60,852 nucleotides of DNA from Fredinandcohnia onubensis (lineage in GTDB: Bacteria > Bacillota > Bacilli > Bacillales > Bacillaceae_L): the NCBI RefSeq assembly GCF_002734285.1, contig NZ_NSEA01000008.1, positions 1 through 60,852 of the forward strand, in the 5' to 3' direction. The position numbers and the translations under genes were made by a program. Below the pieces are notes generated by a model that was not told the origin of the DNA, searched no databases, and worked only from the letters and a program-made list of their open reading frames with translations. Below are positions 1-8,507 of this stretch, in pieces. Each line of letters opens with the position of its first letter. Within the stretch, counting starts at the first letter, position 1.

Positions 1-47
1 TGTTTTTATTTTTTTAGTCTTGATTTCATATGGGAAGGCTTTCTTTA

Positions 48-1838
48 TTAAAGGTTTGAAAAATCCTCTACTAATTCATTAAATTTCTTTAATGAATTTT
101 CAATTGGGTATGGAGTTGTAAGGTCCACTCCAGTCTTTTTCAACAATTCTAGCGGGTAGTCGGAGCTGCCGCTTTTTAAGAATTCAAGATAGGAAGTGAG
201 TGTTGTTTTGTCCCCTTCTAAAATTTTGGTGGCAATATGAATCGCTGATGCAAACCCGGTTGCGTATTTATATACGTAAAATGGGCGGTAAAAATGTGGG
301 ATTCGGGACCAACCATATTTTACTTCATCATCAAACACGAGTTCCTCACCATGATACTCTCTAAATAATCCCTCATATACTTCACTAAACGATTCGACAT
401 TTAAAGGCAATCCTTGTTCTGCCATTTCGTGCGTTTTCTTTTCGAACTCCGCAAACATCACTTGGGTAAAGAAAGTTCCTTTAAACTTATCGATAAAGTG
501 ATTGATTAAGAATTTCTTAACCTCTTCATTTTCTTCATTGTTCAATAAGTAGTTGATTAAAAGGACTTCATTTACAGTTGAAGCTACCTCAGCGACAAAA
601 ATACTGTATCGTGCCGTAATTTGCGGTTGATGCTCAGAGCTTAGCTTACTGTGAACTCCATGGCCGCATTCGTGAACCAATGTAAATAAACTGTCTAAAT
701 CATCCTGATGATTCAACAAAATATATGGATGTACACCATACACACCTAGATTATAGGCTCCAGAACGTTTTCCAGGCGTTTCACGTACATCGAAATAACG
801 AGCTGTTCTAAAATCTTTCAGTGTTTGAATATAATCTTCGCCTAATGGAGCAAGTGCATTGCACATCATTTCAAATGCTTCATCATACGAAATATCCTTC
901 TTTGCCCCGCTTACGAGTGGAACACTTAAATCGTACTGACGAAGCTCATCAAGACCTAATTTTTCCTTGCGGATGCTTGTGTATTTGTGCATGGCAGCAA
1001 TGTTTTTCTTTGTGGTTTCGATTAGATTTTCATAGACATCTTTTGGAACATTGTCTCCGAATAATGCTTTTTCAAGTGCAGATGGATAATGACGCATTTT
1101 TGAAATGGTCACATTATTTTTAATGGCGGCCGATAAAGTCGAAGCAATTGAATTTTTCAAATGAACATATGGCTCATAATAGGCTTTATAAGCTTCTTTT
1201 CGCTTTTCGCGATCTTCATCCTCGATCAGCTTTGCATACATTCCTCTTGTTAACTCTACCTTCTCACCGTCATCCTTTGTGATCTTACCAAAGCGAATAT
1301 CGGCATTATTAATCATACCGTATGTCGTACTTGGTGCAGAAAGTGCTTCGCCTAATTGCGAGAGAATCTCTTCTTGGTCTTTATTTAAAACATGTGGTTT
1401 ATACCGGTACGATTCAAGTAATTCTTTTTCGAAGTACTGAAGTCCTTTTTCCTCGGCAATGTAACGCTTTAATGTTTCTTCCTCTAAGCTTAATAAGAAG
1501 GGCATGAAAAAGGAATTCTTCGTGCTCACCTTTACACTTAGCTGCTTAGCCCGGTCTAAATATGATTGTGATTTTGTAACCCGAGTATCTTCATCTACCT
1601 TTAGCATCGCATAGGCAAAAAGCTTGTTAAAATGGAAAGAAAGTTTTTCACTCAATGTTAAATACTCACATAACGAATGTCCGTCATGAATATTTCCATC
1701 AAATTTTCCTAGCTCCTCCCCCATCTTCTCAATGAGCTTGTAGTCTTCCTCCCATTTACTTAGGTCAGAATAGAGATCATCTAAATTCCATTTTTCCTGT
1801 TCAGGCACTTCATTTCGAGATGAATACGTAGTTGTCAT
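48..1838 (-). CDS. pepF: Oligoendopeptidase F (M3 zinc peptidase)
   Basis: Cytoplasmic zinc metallopeptidase that cuts short peptides. The zinc-binding and catalytic motif HECGH lies near residue 389, preceded by the long helical N-terminal half typical of PepF. The 596-aa length is normal for the family. I start it at the ATG at 1838 because AAGGAG sits eight bases before it; an upstream in-frame ATG at 1919 would add 27 residues that look non-coding and has no ribosome-binding site. The gene diverges from the lysine-rich protein at 1972. Family assignment is secure; the physiological substrate is not visible from sequence. Confidence 0.95.
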   Translation of the reverse strand: MTTTYSSRNEVPEQEKWNLDDLYSDLSKWEEDYKLIEKMGEELGKFDGNIHDGHSLCEYLTLSEKLSFHFNKLFAYAMLKVDEDTRVTKSQSYLDRAKQLSVKVSTKNSFFMPFLLSLEEETLKRYIAEEKGLQYFEKELLESYRYKPHVLNKDQEEILSQLGEALSAPSTTYGMINNADIRFGKITKDDGEKVELTRGMYAKLIEDEDREKRKEAYKAYYEPYVHLKNSIASTLSAAIKNNVTISKMRHYPSALEKALFGDNVPKDVYENLIETTKKNIAAMHKYTSIRKEKLGLDELRQYDLSVPLVSGAKKDISYDEAFEMMCNALAPLGEDYIQTLKDFRTARYFDVRETPGKRSGAYNLGVYGVHPYILLNHQDDLDSLFTLVHECGHGVHSKLSSEHQPQITARYSIFVAEVASTVNEVLLINYLLNNEENEEVKKFLINHFIDKFKGTFFTQVMFAEFEKKTHEMAEQGLPLNVESFSEVYEGLFREYHGEELVFDDEVKYGWSRIPHFYRPFYVYKYATGFASAIHIATKILEGDKTTLTSYLEFLKSGSSDYPLELLKKTGVDLTTPYPIENSLKKFNELVEDFSNL

Positions 1839-1971
1839 CGCAATTCTCCTTTGAATTAAATTGAAATTACTTTTATTATGTAAGAAAGAAATATATGATA
1901 TGAGATAGATATGTTTCATTTTATTGTATATGAATTACATAAATTTGTAAAAAATGAAAGGATGTTCATAC

Positions 1972-2757
1972 ATGGCGAACACATTGCCTCATGTAGAGGA
2001 CTCAGGCGGAACTGTATATCTCCCACCAAAAGGTGATTATGAAACATTTGTTGATGATTCTGACTATGAAGAGAAGGTCCGAGAATGGGGCCTTTCTGTT
2101 AAAAAGGAATACTGGTATAAAGAAAGAACACATCAGCGAATTGTTACAATCAAAGGATTTGAGGTGTACGGTAAGACTCAAGAACACAATACAATTGTCC
2201 TTGAGTTTCAAGATGGGAATCTCACTTGTATTCACCCTGCCTATTTAAAAGAAATGCAGTCTCCAAGCTTTACAAAAGCCGCTATTTCAGACACAACTGT
2301 ATCACAGCCGAAGAAGAAGGAAACTGTAAGCAAGGTAGTTGCTGAGAAGCCGACAACAACTGAATCCAAACCAGCAGTTAAAAAGGAACAACCCGAAAAG
2401 AAAGCGAAAAAAGAAAAAGCACCAAAAATTGAGCTGCCAACAGATAAGGTTCATTTTACGGGTAAGGTCAAACAATTCGCGTTAACATGGAACCATTTTA
2501 ATGAGGATAATGATGAAGTTATTGTTCTTGAGAATGTGGTCGTTCAGCAAGAAGAACCAGTTGAAATTGGACTGGCTTGGTGTTCTCATTCAAAAACATT
2601 AAAGAAATTAGAGCTTGAGCCAGGGAATACCCTTGAATTTGATGCCAAAATCGTGAAGAAGAAACTTGCAAAAGGCAAGGACGTTGATGAAGAGTTCATC
2701 ATTGAAGAACCGGTTCACTATAAAATCAACAACCCATCAAAATTAAAGAAAAGCTAA
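1972..2757 (+). CDS. Conserved hypothetical protein with lysine-rich linker
   Basis: I do not recognise a characterised family. The 261-aa protein has an N-terminal acidic/aromatic domain (residues 1-100), a Lys/Glu/Pro-rich linker (about 105-160, with several KK and EK runs) and a compact C-terminal beta-rich domain ending in a basic tail. It has no signal peptide or membrane segment, so it is probably cytoplasmic; the two-domain layout with a charged linker suggests binding to a partner or nucleic acid, which is inference. The start at 1972 is chosen for AAAGGA nine bases upstream; an in-frame ATG at 1954 overlaps that site. It stands alone between divergent pepF and the convergent cyclase gene. 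Confidence 0.75.
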   Translation: MANTLPHVEDSGGTVYLPPKGDYETFVDDSDYEEKVREWGLSVKKEYWYKERTHQRIVTIKGFEVYGKTQEHNTIVLEFQDGNLTCIHPAYLKEMQSPSFTKAAISDTTVSQPKKKETVSKVVAEKPTTTESKPAVKKEQPEKKAKKEKAPKIELPTDKVHFTGKVKQFALTWNHFNEDNDEVIVLENVVVQQEEPVEIGLAWCSHSKTLKKLELEPGNTLEFDAKIVKKKLAKGKDVDEEFIIEEPVHYKINNPSKLKKS

Positions 2758-2774
2758 AAGAGCATTTTGTTCTT

Positions 2775-4661
2775 TTAGCCTTTTTTTGTATACTTCTTTT
2801 GATAATGTGAGAGTGCCAGTAGCGGGAATATATATCGATAGCTGTGATAGTGAATATAAAAATCCCCTGCCATCCCTTGCCCTTTCGGATAGTTTGTCGT
2901 CCAGTCATCTCGGTCTAAATTTTCGAGAAGAAATTGAATCCCTTTATCAATGGTTTTTGTTCGTTTTTCACTTACTGAAATTAGCGCATCCAGCGCCCAG
3001 GAGGTATGTGTTAATGTACTTGTTTTTAGAGGAACATATTTATTTTTACTATCGCTCCTACAAGATTCACCCCATCCTCCATCCTGATTCTGAATGGATT
3101 CAAGCCAGGTGACAGCTTTTTTTATAGCCGAGTACGTCGGTAACACACCAACAGCTCGTAAGCCCGTGACTGCTCCCCATGTTCCGTATATATAACAGAT
3201 TCCCCACCGCCCATACCATGAGCCATTCTCCTCTTGATTATTTGTAAGCCATCTGATGGCCGATTTTACAGAAGGATGATCTTTAGGAAGATTTGTATAT
3301 TTACCAAGATACTCAAGTGTTCGGCCAGTCACATCTGCTGACGATGGATCTGTTAAAATATATTCTGCTTTTTCGATTGGTAACAAGCTTAGTAGTTTGC
3401 TATTCGTGTTTTTTTCAAAGGCCGGCCAACCTCCATCATCATTTTGCATAGTCATAAGCCAATGCAATCCTAGTTGCCAAGATTGTCTGTAAATAGGTTC
3501 TTTTTTTACCGTTCTTGCAATTGATCGCAGTGAAGAAGTTGTATCATCCACATCTGGATGTATGGTGTTCATGTCTGCAAAGCCCCATCCGCCAGGAGGT
3601 CCAGTGGGATTCTGGATGGCCCAGTCCCCGTATTTGTAATGTTGACGATCAAATAAATACTGGTTGGCCTTTTTAATCATTGGATCTGATGCGGCTACCC
3701 CTGCTTCTTGTAAGGCATATCCGAGAAGCGAAGTATTCCATATATCAGCAGTAGTATATTGCATATGTGTATGGCCATTTATTTCGGTTTTCATTGTCTT
3801 TAAGCCATTAACAGCATTTCTAATCAATGAATGATTTTTTGGATAGCCCAAGGAAAGTAATGCGAAAATCATAAGAAATGTAGAACTAAAATAACCTAGA
3901 AAAGTTCCGTCAGGCTCTATCCGACGTAGCATGTATTGTTTTGCTTGTTCCGTTGCTACTTGGTGAAGTTGTGTAGGTAAACCTATTAAACCTTTGATTG
4001 CTTGCTTAATATCTGAATAAAATGAACGCCATTCGAGTGAATGTCGAAAATCAAACACTTCTTCTTCTCTTTTACTGGTTAATTCAGATAAATCAGGGCT
4101 ATTCTTTGTTCTTAGCTGAAACTTTTTATCAGCAAGAATCATAATCGGTATGAGATTTGCCCTGCCGAATTCTGAAAAACTATAGAAATGAACAGGAAAC
4201 GATGTGGGAATTAGAATTAATTCAAGTGGTAGCGGGAAAAATGTTGGCCACTTTTGTTGCCCTGTTAAGGCTAGCATGAATTTTGTGAACATATGGGATC
4301 TCCTGAGACCTCCATTTTTCACAATAAACGATTTTGAGCGTATCATTCTTGGGTCTGTTTTTTTTATAAGCCCTGAGTATAGAAGTGCGTAATATGCCTC
4401 CACGGTCGCGGATAAATTTCCATCTCCTTCATCATAAAAAAGTTTCCATGCCCCATTCCCTTCTTGCCTGCTTAAAATCCGTTCTGTTAATTGTTGAACT
4501 AACTTCTCATCATTTATTTCAAGGCTTCTTAATAAGATAATCATATAACAATCGGTTGAAATTCCTGTTTCAAACGGATACTTCCATGAGCCATTTGGAG
4601 ACTGGTCCATCCTAACTTTTTCAATCAGATCATGTAATTTGTTAGTAACCTTGTCTAACAT
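2775..4661 (-). CDS. sqhC: Squalene-hopene / sporulenol cyclase family protein
   Basis: Class II terpene cyclase of 628 aa that folds a linear polyprenoid into a polycyclic triterpenoid at the membrane. The acid motif DVDDTT that protonates the substrate is near residue 370, and several QW-type repeats are present (for example QNDDGGW and QNQDGGW). In Bacillus the relative SqhC makes sporulenol from tetraprenyl-beta-curcumene; whether this enzyme uses that substrate or squalene cannot be told from sequence. No tetraprenyl-beta-curcumene synthase gene lies in the window. The gene diverges from the DUF2515 gene across a 72-bp shared promoter region. Confidence 0.93.
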   Translation of the reverse strand: MLDKVTNKLHDLIEKVRMDQSPNGSWKYPFETGISTDCYMIILLRSLEINDEKLVQQLTERILSRQEGNGAWKLFYDEGDGNLSATVEAYYALLYSGLIKKTDPRMIRSKSFIVKNGGLRRSHMFTKFMLALTGQQKWPTFFPLPLELILIPTSFPVHFYSFSEFGRANLIPIMILADKKFQLRTKNSPDLSELTSKREEEVFDFRHSLEWRSFYSDIKQAIKGLIGLPTQLHQVATEQAKQYMLRRIEPDGTFLGYFSSTFLMIFALLSLGYPKNHSLIRNAVNGLKTMKTEINGHTHMQYTTADIWNTSLLGYALQEAGVAASDPMIKKANQYLFDRQHYKYGDWAIQNPTGPPGGWGFADMNTIHPDVDDTTSSLRSIARTVKKEPIYRQSWQLGLHWLMTMQNDDGGWPAFEKNTNSKLLSLLPIEKAEYILTDPSSADVTGRTLEYLGKYTNLPKDHPSVKSAIRWLTNNQEENGSWYGRWGICYIYGTWGAVTGLRAVGVLPTYSAIKKAVTWLESIQNQDGGWGESCRSDSKNKYVPLKTSTLTHTSWALDALISVSEKRTKTIDKGIQFLLENLDRDDWTTNYPKGQGMAGDFYIHYHSYRYIFPLLALSHYQKKYTKKG

Positions 4662-4733
4662 ACGCCACCTCCCTTCAACCTACTCCATACATATTCAGCG
4701 TTATCCACGGGCATTCATAGAGGAGGTCAACAC

Positions 4734-5873
4734 ATGTGCAAATTTTTCCTAAAGGAGAAGCTCCCACTCTCTGAATCTATTTTACAAATCAAAAAAGCGC
4801 TTAAAAGACGGCAAAGACAAAAAATGATTCCCCCAGCTTCAGTAGAAGAGCAGTATTTGATACAGCGAATACATGCAATAACGGGAAGTCTTAATGTAAA
4901 TAATATTACGAGGACGAAAGCATATCTGGATTTCTATCATGCTCACCCTGAAATCCAGTGGGCATTCCTTGGACACATGGTGTCCAGGAATGGAGGGTGG
5001 AATATGACAGATTTAAAGGGTGGCCAGCTTTCAAGATTGTTAACGCAGAAAGAAGCAGAGTCTTATTTTTCATTTTTGGAACGGGGGAACTGGTTGATTT
5101 TTCAGGATGCTTTTCCTCAATTTTTACTGTACGAGGCTAGTAAACGATATCAGCGAAATTTATTTTACCTACTCCCCCATTTTCATGTTTCGATGTTTAT
5201 GGAAACGATGTGGAATTATTTCTGGGTGAAACAGGACATGTATCTACTAACGATGGCTCAAATTATTAACGAGCAAAGCTATCTTGAAAAGCGTATCATT
5301 TCAAATACCACTTATAAAAAAGAAGTCCTCGATACACTTGAATTCAAGCTTCAGGATTTATTCGATTTGAATCATATTCTTTTTCCGTTCGAGGAAAGAG
5401 GGAAAACTCACTTGATCGGTCAAACCCTCCATCAATTTAAAAGTGTTCGAGAACGTATCTTGTTAGGAAAACGATTGTATTCCATCTTATTTGGTAATAA
5501 AAAGACGCTGAAACAAGTGGAAGTGTGGGCAAATAAAGTCCCGCATACAGGGTCTAGAAAGGATTACTGGCCGCATATTTTTAATCAAGTGGATGAAGGC
5601 TTGCCTGGTACAATATTGAAATCGCGTGTGAGATCCTGTGAACTAACAAAAGGTTCTCCAAGAATATATAGCCCGCGATTAGAATTGGTTTGGAAAAATA
5701 GAAAACATAAACCTGTTGAAATTGGCGATTGGTATAAGGATTGGGAAGTGATTCATTACCTTACCGATGATAACGAAAACGTGGATGGAGAGATACAAAA
5801 TGAATACTGTAAAACACTCGAAAAATTCGAACTTGCAGCAATTGCTAAAAAGGCCATTTCAATTTTGGACTAA
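4734..5873 (+). CDS. DUF2515 family protein (YppC-like)
   Basis: A 379-aa soluble-looking protein of the Bacillus DUF2515 family, recognised from the conserved block NITRTKAYLDFY...HPEIQWAF...MVSRNGGWNMTD (residues about 60-100). Function is unknown. GGAGGT lies six bases before the ATG, a strong start. It is divergent from the triterpene cyclase and its last 74 bases overlap the start of the next membrane-protein gene, so the two are almost certainly translated together. Divergence from sqhC is suggestive of a link to the envelope or sporulation but proves nothing. Confidence 0.85.
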   Translation: MCKFFLKEKLPLSESILQIKKALKRRQRQKMIPPASVEEQYLIQRIHAITGSLNVNNITRTKAYLDFYHAHPEIQWAFLGHMVSRNGGWNMTDLKGGQLSRLLTQKEAESYFSFLERGNWLIFQDAFPQFLLYEASKRYQRNLFYLLPHFHVSMFMETMWNYFWVKQDMYLLTMAQIINEQSYLEKRIISNTTYKKEVLDTLEFKLQDLFDLNHILFPFEERGKTHLIGQTLHQFKSVRERILLGKRLYSILFGNKKTLKQVEVWANKVPHTGSRKDYWPHIFNQVDEGLPGTILKSRVRSCELTKGSPRIYSPRLELVWKNRKHKPVEIGDWYKDWEVIHYLTDDNENVDGEIQNEYCKTLEKFELAAIAKKAISILD

Positions 5874-6255
5874 TTTAGGCCTGTTAGTTACAGTCCTATT
5901 TGGCACTCTTATTGGGACATATCTCGACCTGTATTTTGTTGGTAAAGGCTTCTACTCTTTTCCGGAGCGCCCTTTTCCTGAAGTGTTTTCCATTCATGTA
6001 GGGTTTACCTTGCTCGGTTTACCGGTTATGTTAATTGTATTCCTATCTATCTGTCAAAAACTTAATTTGTTTGGAAAGTTCGTGGCTGTGTTCGTATTTG
6101 CTTCTACTATGGCTTGCGGAGAAAAACTGTCTGAAGGCTTCGGCTGGCTTGTTCACGACACATCATGGAAGCATGTATATTCACTTTTTGGATATACGGT
6201 CTACTTCTTACTCATGCTAGTAGTATATTATCTAGTAACAACTAAAAAAACCTGA
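5800..6255 (+). CDS. Small four-helix membrane protein, unknown function
   Basis: The 151-aa protein has about four hydrophobic segments, beginning near residues 22, 55, 85 and 125, with short loops and no large soluble domain, so it is a cytoplasmic-membrane protein. I do not recognise the family. The chosen ATG at 5800 is preceded by GGAGAG ten bases upstream and lies inside the end of the DUF2515 gene (74-bp overlap in another frame), which points to translational coupling. A strong terminator follows directly, making this a two-gene operon. Confidence 0.75.
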   Translation: MNTVKHSKNSNLQQLLKRPFQFWTNLGLLVTVLFGTLIGTYLDLYFVGKGFYSFPERPFPEVFSIHVGFTLLGLPVMLIVFLSICQKLNLFGKFVAVFVFASTMACGEKLSEGFGWLVHDTSWKHVYSLFGYTVYFLLMLVVYYLVTTKKT

Positions 6256-6275
6256 CTCTTACGGGTCAGGTTTTG
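6247..6275 (+). terminator. Bidirectional intrinsic terminator
   Basis: Arms AACCTGAC and GGTCAGGTT with a short loop, preceded by an A-run and followed by TTTTG. It closes the DUF2515 operon and, read the other way, the small gene at 6279. Confidence 0.85.
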
Positions 6276-6278
6276 TCA

Positions 6279-6437
6279 TTATGATCCTAAAACAAGTTTA
6301 CTTCTTTTTTTACTAAGGGATGCATTTACTCCTTGGCTTTGCAGTTTAACAAGGATTTGGTGGATTGTTTTTTTCGTTTTTGTTTTTTTTACAAAGACTG
6401 TTTCCTTCGACTTTGCTTCGATTATGGGTTCCGACAT
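6279..6437 (-). CDS. Small basic protein, 52 aa
   Basis: Short open reading frame with an excellent start: AAAGGAG nine bases before ATG. The protein begins MSEPIIEAKSKETVF and is very rich in lysine (KKTKTKKT near residues 17-24), ending SKKRSKLVLGS. It has no membrane segment. The charge suggests nucleic-acid or ribosome association, but this is inference. It lies 14 bp downstream of the riboswitch-controlled gene at 6452 on the same strand and ends at a terminator, so it is probably the second gene of that transcript. Confidence 0.65.
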   Translation of the reverse strand: MSEPIIEAKSKETVFVKKTKTKKTIHQILVKLQSQGVNASLSKKRSKLVLGS

Positions 6438-6451
6438 ATATTAAAACTCCT

Positions 6452-6898
6452 TTATGAATAAAGATTTCGCTTTTCTCTCTGTTTTTCCTCATTTAAAAAC
6501 TCGATAAAAAAGTGTAAAGCAAGCTTTGGCTGACTTTGTAGTCTCGAAATATAGTCTTTCTGACGCCCTTCTGTTACAGCATCACTCTTTTTAATTCTTT
6601 CAATGATATATTCTGAGGAAATAGCCTCAATTTCTTTTTTCTTAAATTTTGCTTCTTTTGATAAGGCAAATCCAATAGCTCCGAGGATTGCATATATAAC
6701 AAGTGATGGAATTGCTTCATTTGTAAATGGCATGAAAAATAATAAGAATCCTAAGTTGATAAGTGAAATTGTAATCAATGGAAATGACCAGAAAATGTAT
6801 TTAGAGGTCTTCGCCATGATCGGACTAATTTTCTTATGTAGCTGCTCAAGCTCCTTTGTGATAAATAATGGTAAATTCTTCGTTGTAAAAATATTCAA
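6452..6898 (-). CDS. Two-helix membrane protein under a Mn2+ riboswitch (DUF5392/YybP-like)
   Basis: The 148-aa protein has two adjacent membrane segments (about residues 35-80) flanked by charged cytoplasmic regions, the second long and Lys/Glu-rich. It resembles the DUF5392 group of Bacillus membrane proteins. Its length and its yybP-ykoY leader make it a candidate YybP counterpart, but I cannot confirm that by alignment. The start is a TTG at 6898 with GGGGAG six bases upstream; the in-frame extension to 7126 reads through the riboswitch and is not real. Function is unknown; control by Mn2+ suggests a role in metal homeostasis. The 52-aa gene follows 14 bp downstream. Confidence 0.75.
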   Translation of the reverse strand: MNIFTTKNLPLFITKELEQLHKKISPIMAKTSKYIFWSFPLITISLINLGFLLFFMPFTNEAIPSLVIYAILGAIGFALSKEAKFKKKEIEAISSEYIIERIKKSDAVTEGRQKDYISRLQSQPKLALHFFIEFLNEEKQREKRNLYS

Positions 6899-6929
6899 TA
6901 TGAACTCCCCTTCCTTTTTAATGGATGAG

Positions 6930-6960
6930 AAAAAGCCTATATCATAATCGATATAGGCCT
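6930..6960 (-). terminator. Second hairpin in the riboswitch leader
   Basis: Perfect nine-base arms GCCTATATC and GATATAGGC with a six-base loop, followed on the minus strand by TTTTT. It lies between the riboswitch terminator and the ribosome-binding site of the gene at 6452, so it may be a second termination or processing point. Confidence 0.6.
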
Positions 6961-6965
6961 TAAAA

Positions 6966-7088
6966 GACAAAAAAGACCTATACCGTGTTATTGGTAAGGT
7001 CTTGCTAACAACGTTATAGTTGCCAACAAAGCCGAGAGAATTATTCTCTGTAATGACGACTTTGCTGTTAAAGCTACTCCCCTTATGG
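6966..7088 (-). ncRNA. yybP-ykoY (manganese) riboswitch with terminator
   Basis: The minus strand carries the family's conserved blocks in order: AAGGGGAGTAGC, GTCGTCA, GGCTTTGTTGGCA and AGCAAGACCTTA. Helix P1 forms between TAAGG (near 7085) and CCTTA (6995-6999). The same CCTTA belongs to a terminator (arms AAGACCTTACC and GGTATAGGTCTT, 6973-7003, then TTTTTTG). P1 and the terminator are therefore mutually exclusive, which predicts that Mn2+ binding turns the downstream gene on, as known for this class. The aptamer spans about 6995-7085. Confidence 0.9.
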
Positions 7089-7113
7089 GTACTAAATTTA
7101 AATATTTGATACT

Positions 7114-7142
7114 TATATATTAACATATTATCGTTTTTCCAA
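7114..7142 (-). promoter_or_regulatory. Putative promoter of the yybP-ykoY leader
   Basis: Minus strand: -35 TTGGAA, 17-bp spacer, -10 TATATA, placed about 26 bases before the first conserved riboswitch block and just after the end of the DUF421 gene. Confidence 0.55.
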
Positions 7143-7149
7143 CAACCCT

Positions 7150-7734
7150 TTAATGAAATTGAGTGGGATTCTCGTGCTCATATTTATCTTTAATTTCTTC
7201 AAAAATATTAGGTTGTGACTTATCTGTAGGTTGCTGCTGTTGATTTTGTAGAAGTGGCCCTATCAGTTTTTTAAATTCACCAACTGTTAATGGCTTTGCA
7301 TCATCCTGTAATTCGTATCCTATTTGCCCATTAGGCTCTAATGTCACATATTTAACATCCTTAATATTTGTAATTCCATTCTGGCGAAGGCGCATTTCCA
7401 ATTGATCAACAGTAAATCTCAGTTTTTTCATATTTTTTATATTCAAATCACCATTATCTACAATTATCTTCGATTTTCCTGTGATAAACTTCTCAATAAA
7501 ATTAAACTTTAGTTGCAAGTATTCCATTAAAATAAGTGAGGCAATAAATATAGCTGCTACTCCTATTGTTCTCCAAACACTGCTTTCAACTATAGGCTGA
7601 ATAATGACAGAACCAATTGAAATCATGACAACCGTTTGAGCTAATGTCATTTGAGATATTGATTTTCTACCGGCTACTCTCAATAATAAAATGCCTGCCA
7701 TTACCATTAATATTGCTTTCCATACGAATTCCAT
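7150..7734 (-). CDS. DUF421 family membrane protein (YetF-like)
   Basis: A 194-aa protein with three N-terminal membrane helices (about residues 5-85) and a cytoplasmic C-terminal domain. The family signature is the GRKSISQMT motif after helix 1 and the later block of K-I-I-V-D-N-G. Relatives include the B. subtilis YetF/YkjA proteins found in the spore or cell membrane; molecular function is unsettled. The ATG at 7734 has AAGGATG upstream and starts the first hydrophobic helix sensibly. The C-terminus ends in a Gln-rich tail. A second, more distant DUF421 gene is at 18092. Confidence 0.85.
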   Translation of the reverse strand: MEFVWKAILMVMAGILLLRVAGRKSISQMTLAQTVVMISIGSVIIQPIVESSVWRTIGVAAIFIASLILMEYLQLKFNFIEKFITGKSKIIVDNGDLNIKNMKKLRFTVDQLEMRLRQNGITNIKDVKYVTLEPNGQIGYELQDDAKPLTVGEFKKLIGPLLQNQQQQPTDKSQPNIFEEIKDKYEHENPTQFH

Positions 7735-7869
7735 ATAAAAACATCCTTCCATTGCTAATAATTTAAATGAGTTTATCGATTCATTTCCTATTTTTGGACA
7801 ATAGTAGAAAAATTATTTAGGAAGTCACCATGAAAAGACTTAGCTTATCAATATTATCATCTATTTGCA

Positions 7870-7905
7870 CTAAAAAAACCTTCCTGAAAATGAAAGGTTT
7901 TGTTT
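7870..7905 (-). terminator. Intrinsic terminator after ybaK
   Basis: Minus-strand arms AAAACCTTTC and GAAGGTTTT with a short loop followed by a T-run; lies 44 bp past the ybaK stop. Confidence 0.75.
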
Positions 7906-7948
7906 GAATTAAGTTCTTTATTTTTCAAAGACTTGCGTCACGGAAATT

Positions 7949-8434
7949 TTAAGCTTTAATGATATCTACGATACTACCATTAGTGGAGACTATTAGGTCA
8001 TCTACTTTTAATTCCACTTGCATCCCGATTTTACCAGCACTTACAACAATACTTTGAAGATTGTTAGCATGTTCGTCAATAAATGTTGGATACGCTTTTT
8101 TCATACCAATCGGGGAACAACCACCTCTAATGTATCCTGTGAGTTTTTGGATATCCTTAACGGGTATCATCTCTATCTTTTTAACACCGGATACGGTTGC
8201 TGATTTTTTAAGATCAAGTTCTTCCTCAACAGGAATCACGAATACAAAGATGTCCTTTGTATTGCTGTGGGCTACAAGTGTTTTATAGACTAGTTTTGGG
8301 TCGATTCCGACCTTATTTGCCACAGAAACTCCGTCAATTTTTCCGTCATTGCTTTCATATGTATAGATTTCATATGGAATCTTTTTAGAATCTAAAATTC
8401 TCATGGCATTTGTCTTTGTATGTCCCTTTGCCAT
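7949..8434 (-). CDS. ybaK: Cys-tRNA(Pro)/Cys-tRNA(Cys) deacylase YbaK
   Basis: A 161-aa trans-editing enzyme of the YbaK/EbsC family that hydrolyses mischarged Cys-tRNA(Pro). Typical motifs are KTLVAHS near residue 50, the conserved Lys in LDLKKSATVSG, and the GGCSPIGMKK signature near residue 105 that forms the substrate pocket. Length matches the family. GGAGGT stands seven bases before the ATG. It appears to be a single-gene unit, with a terminator downstream and a hairpin separating it from the yfiT-like gene upstream. Confidence 0.93.
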   Translation of the reverse strand: MAKGHTKTNAMRILDSKKIPYEIYTYESNDGKIDGVSVANKVGIDPKLVYKTLVAHSNTKDIFVFVIPVEEELDLKKSATVSGVKKIEMIPVKDIQKLTGYIRGGCSPIGMKKAYPTFIDEHANNLQSIVVSAGKIGMQVELKVDDLIVSTNGSIVDIIKA

Positions 8435-8463
8435 TGTGTGACCTCCAATTAATTATATTTAGG

Positions 8464-8498
8464 TTGGAAAAGCTATGCATATAGTTGCATGGCTTTTC
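8464..8498 (-). terminator. Hairpin after the yfiT-like gene
   Basis: Minus-strand arms GGAAAAGCCATGCA and TGCATAGCTTTTCC with one mismatch. The T-tract is short, so termination is probable but not certain. Confidence 0.55.
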
Positions 8499-8507
8499 CT
8501 AAATATT

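Noticed and set aside
6899-7126. N-terminal extension of the membrane protein at 6452
   Set aside because: It reads through the riboswitch and its terminators; the TTG at 6898 has a proper ribosome-binding site.
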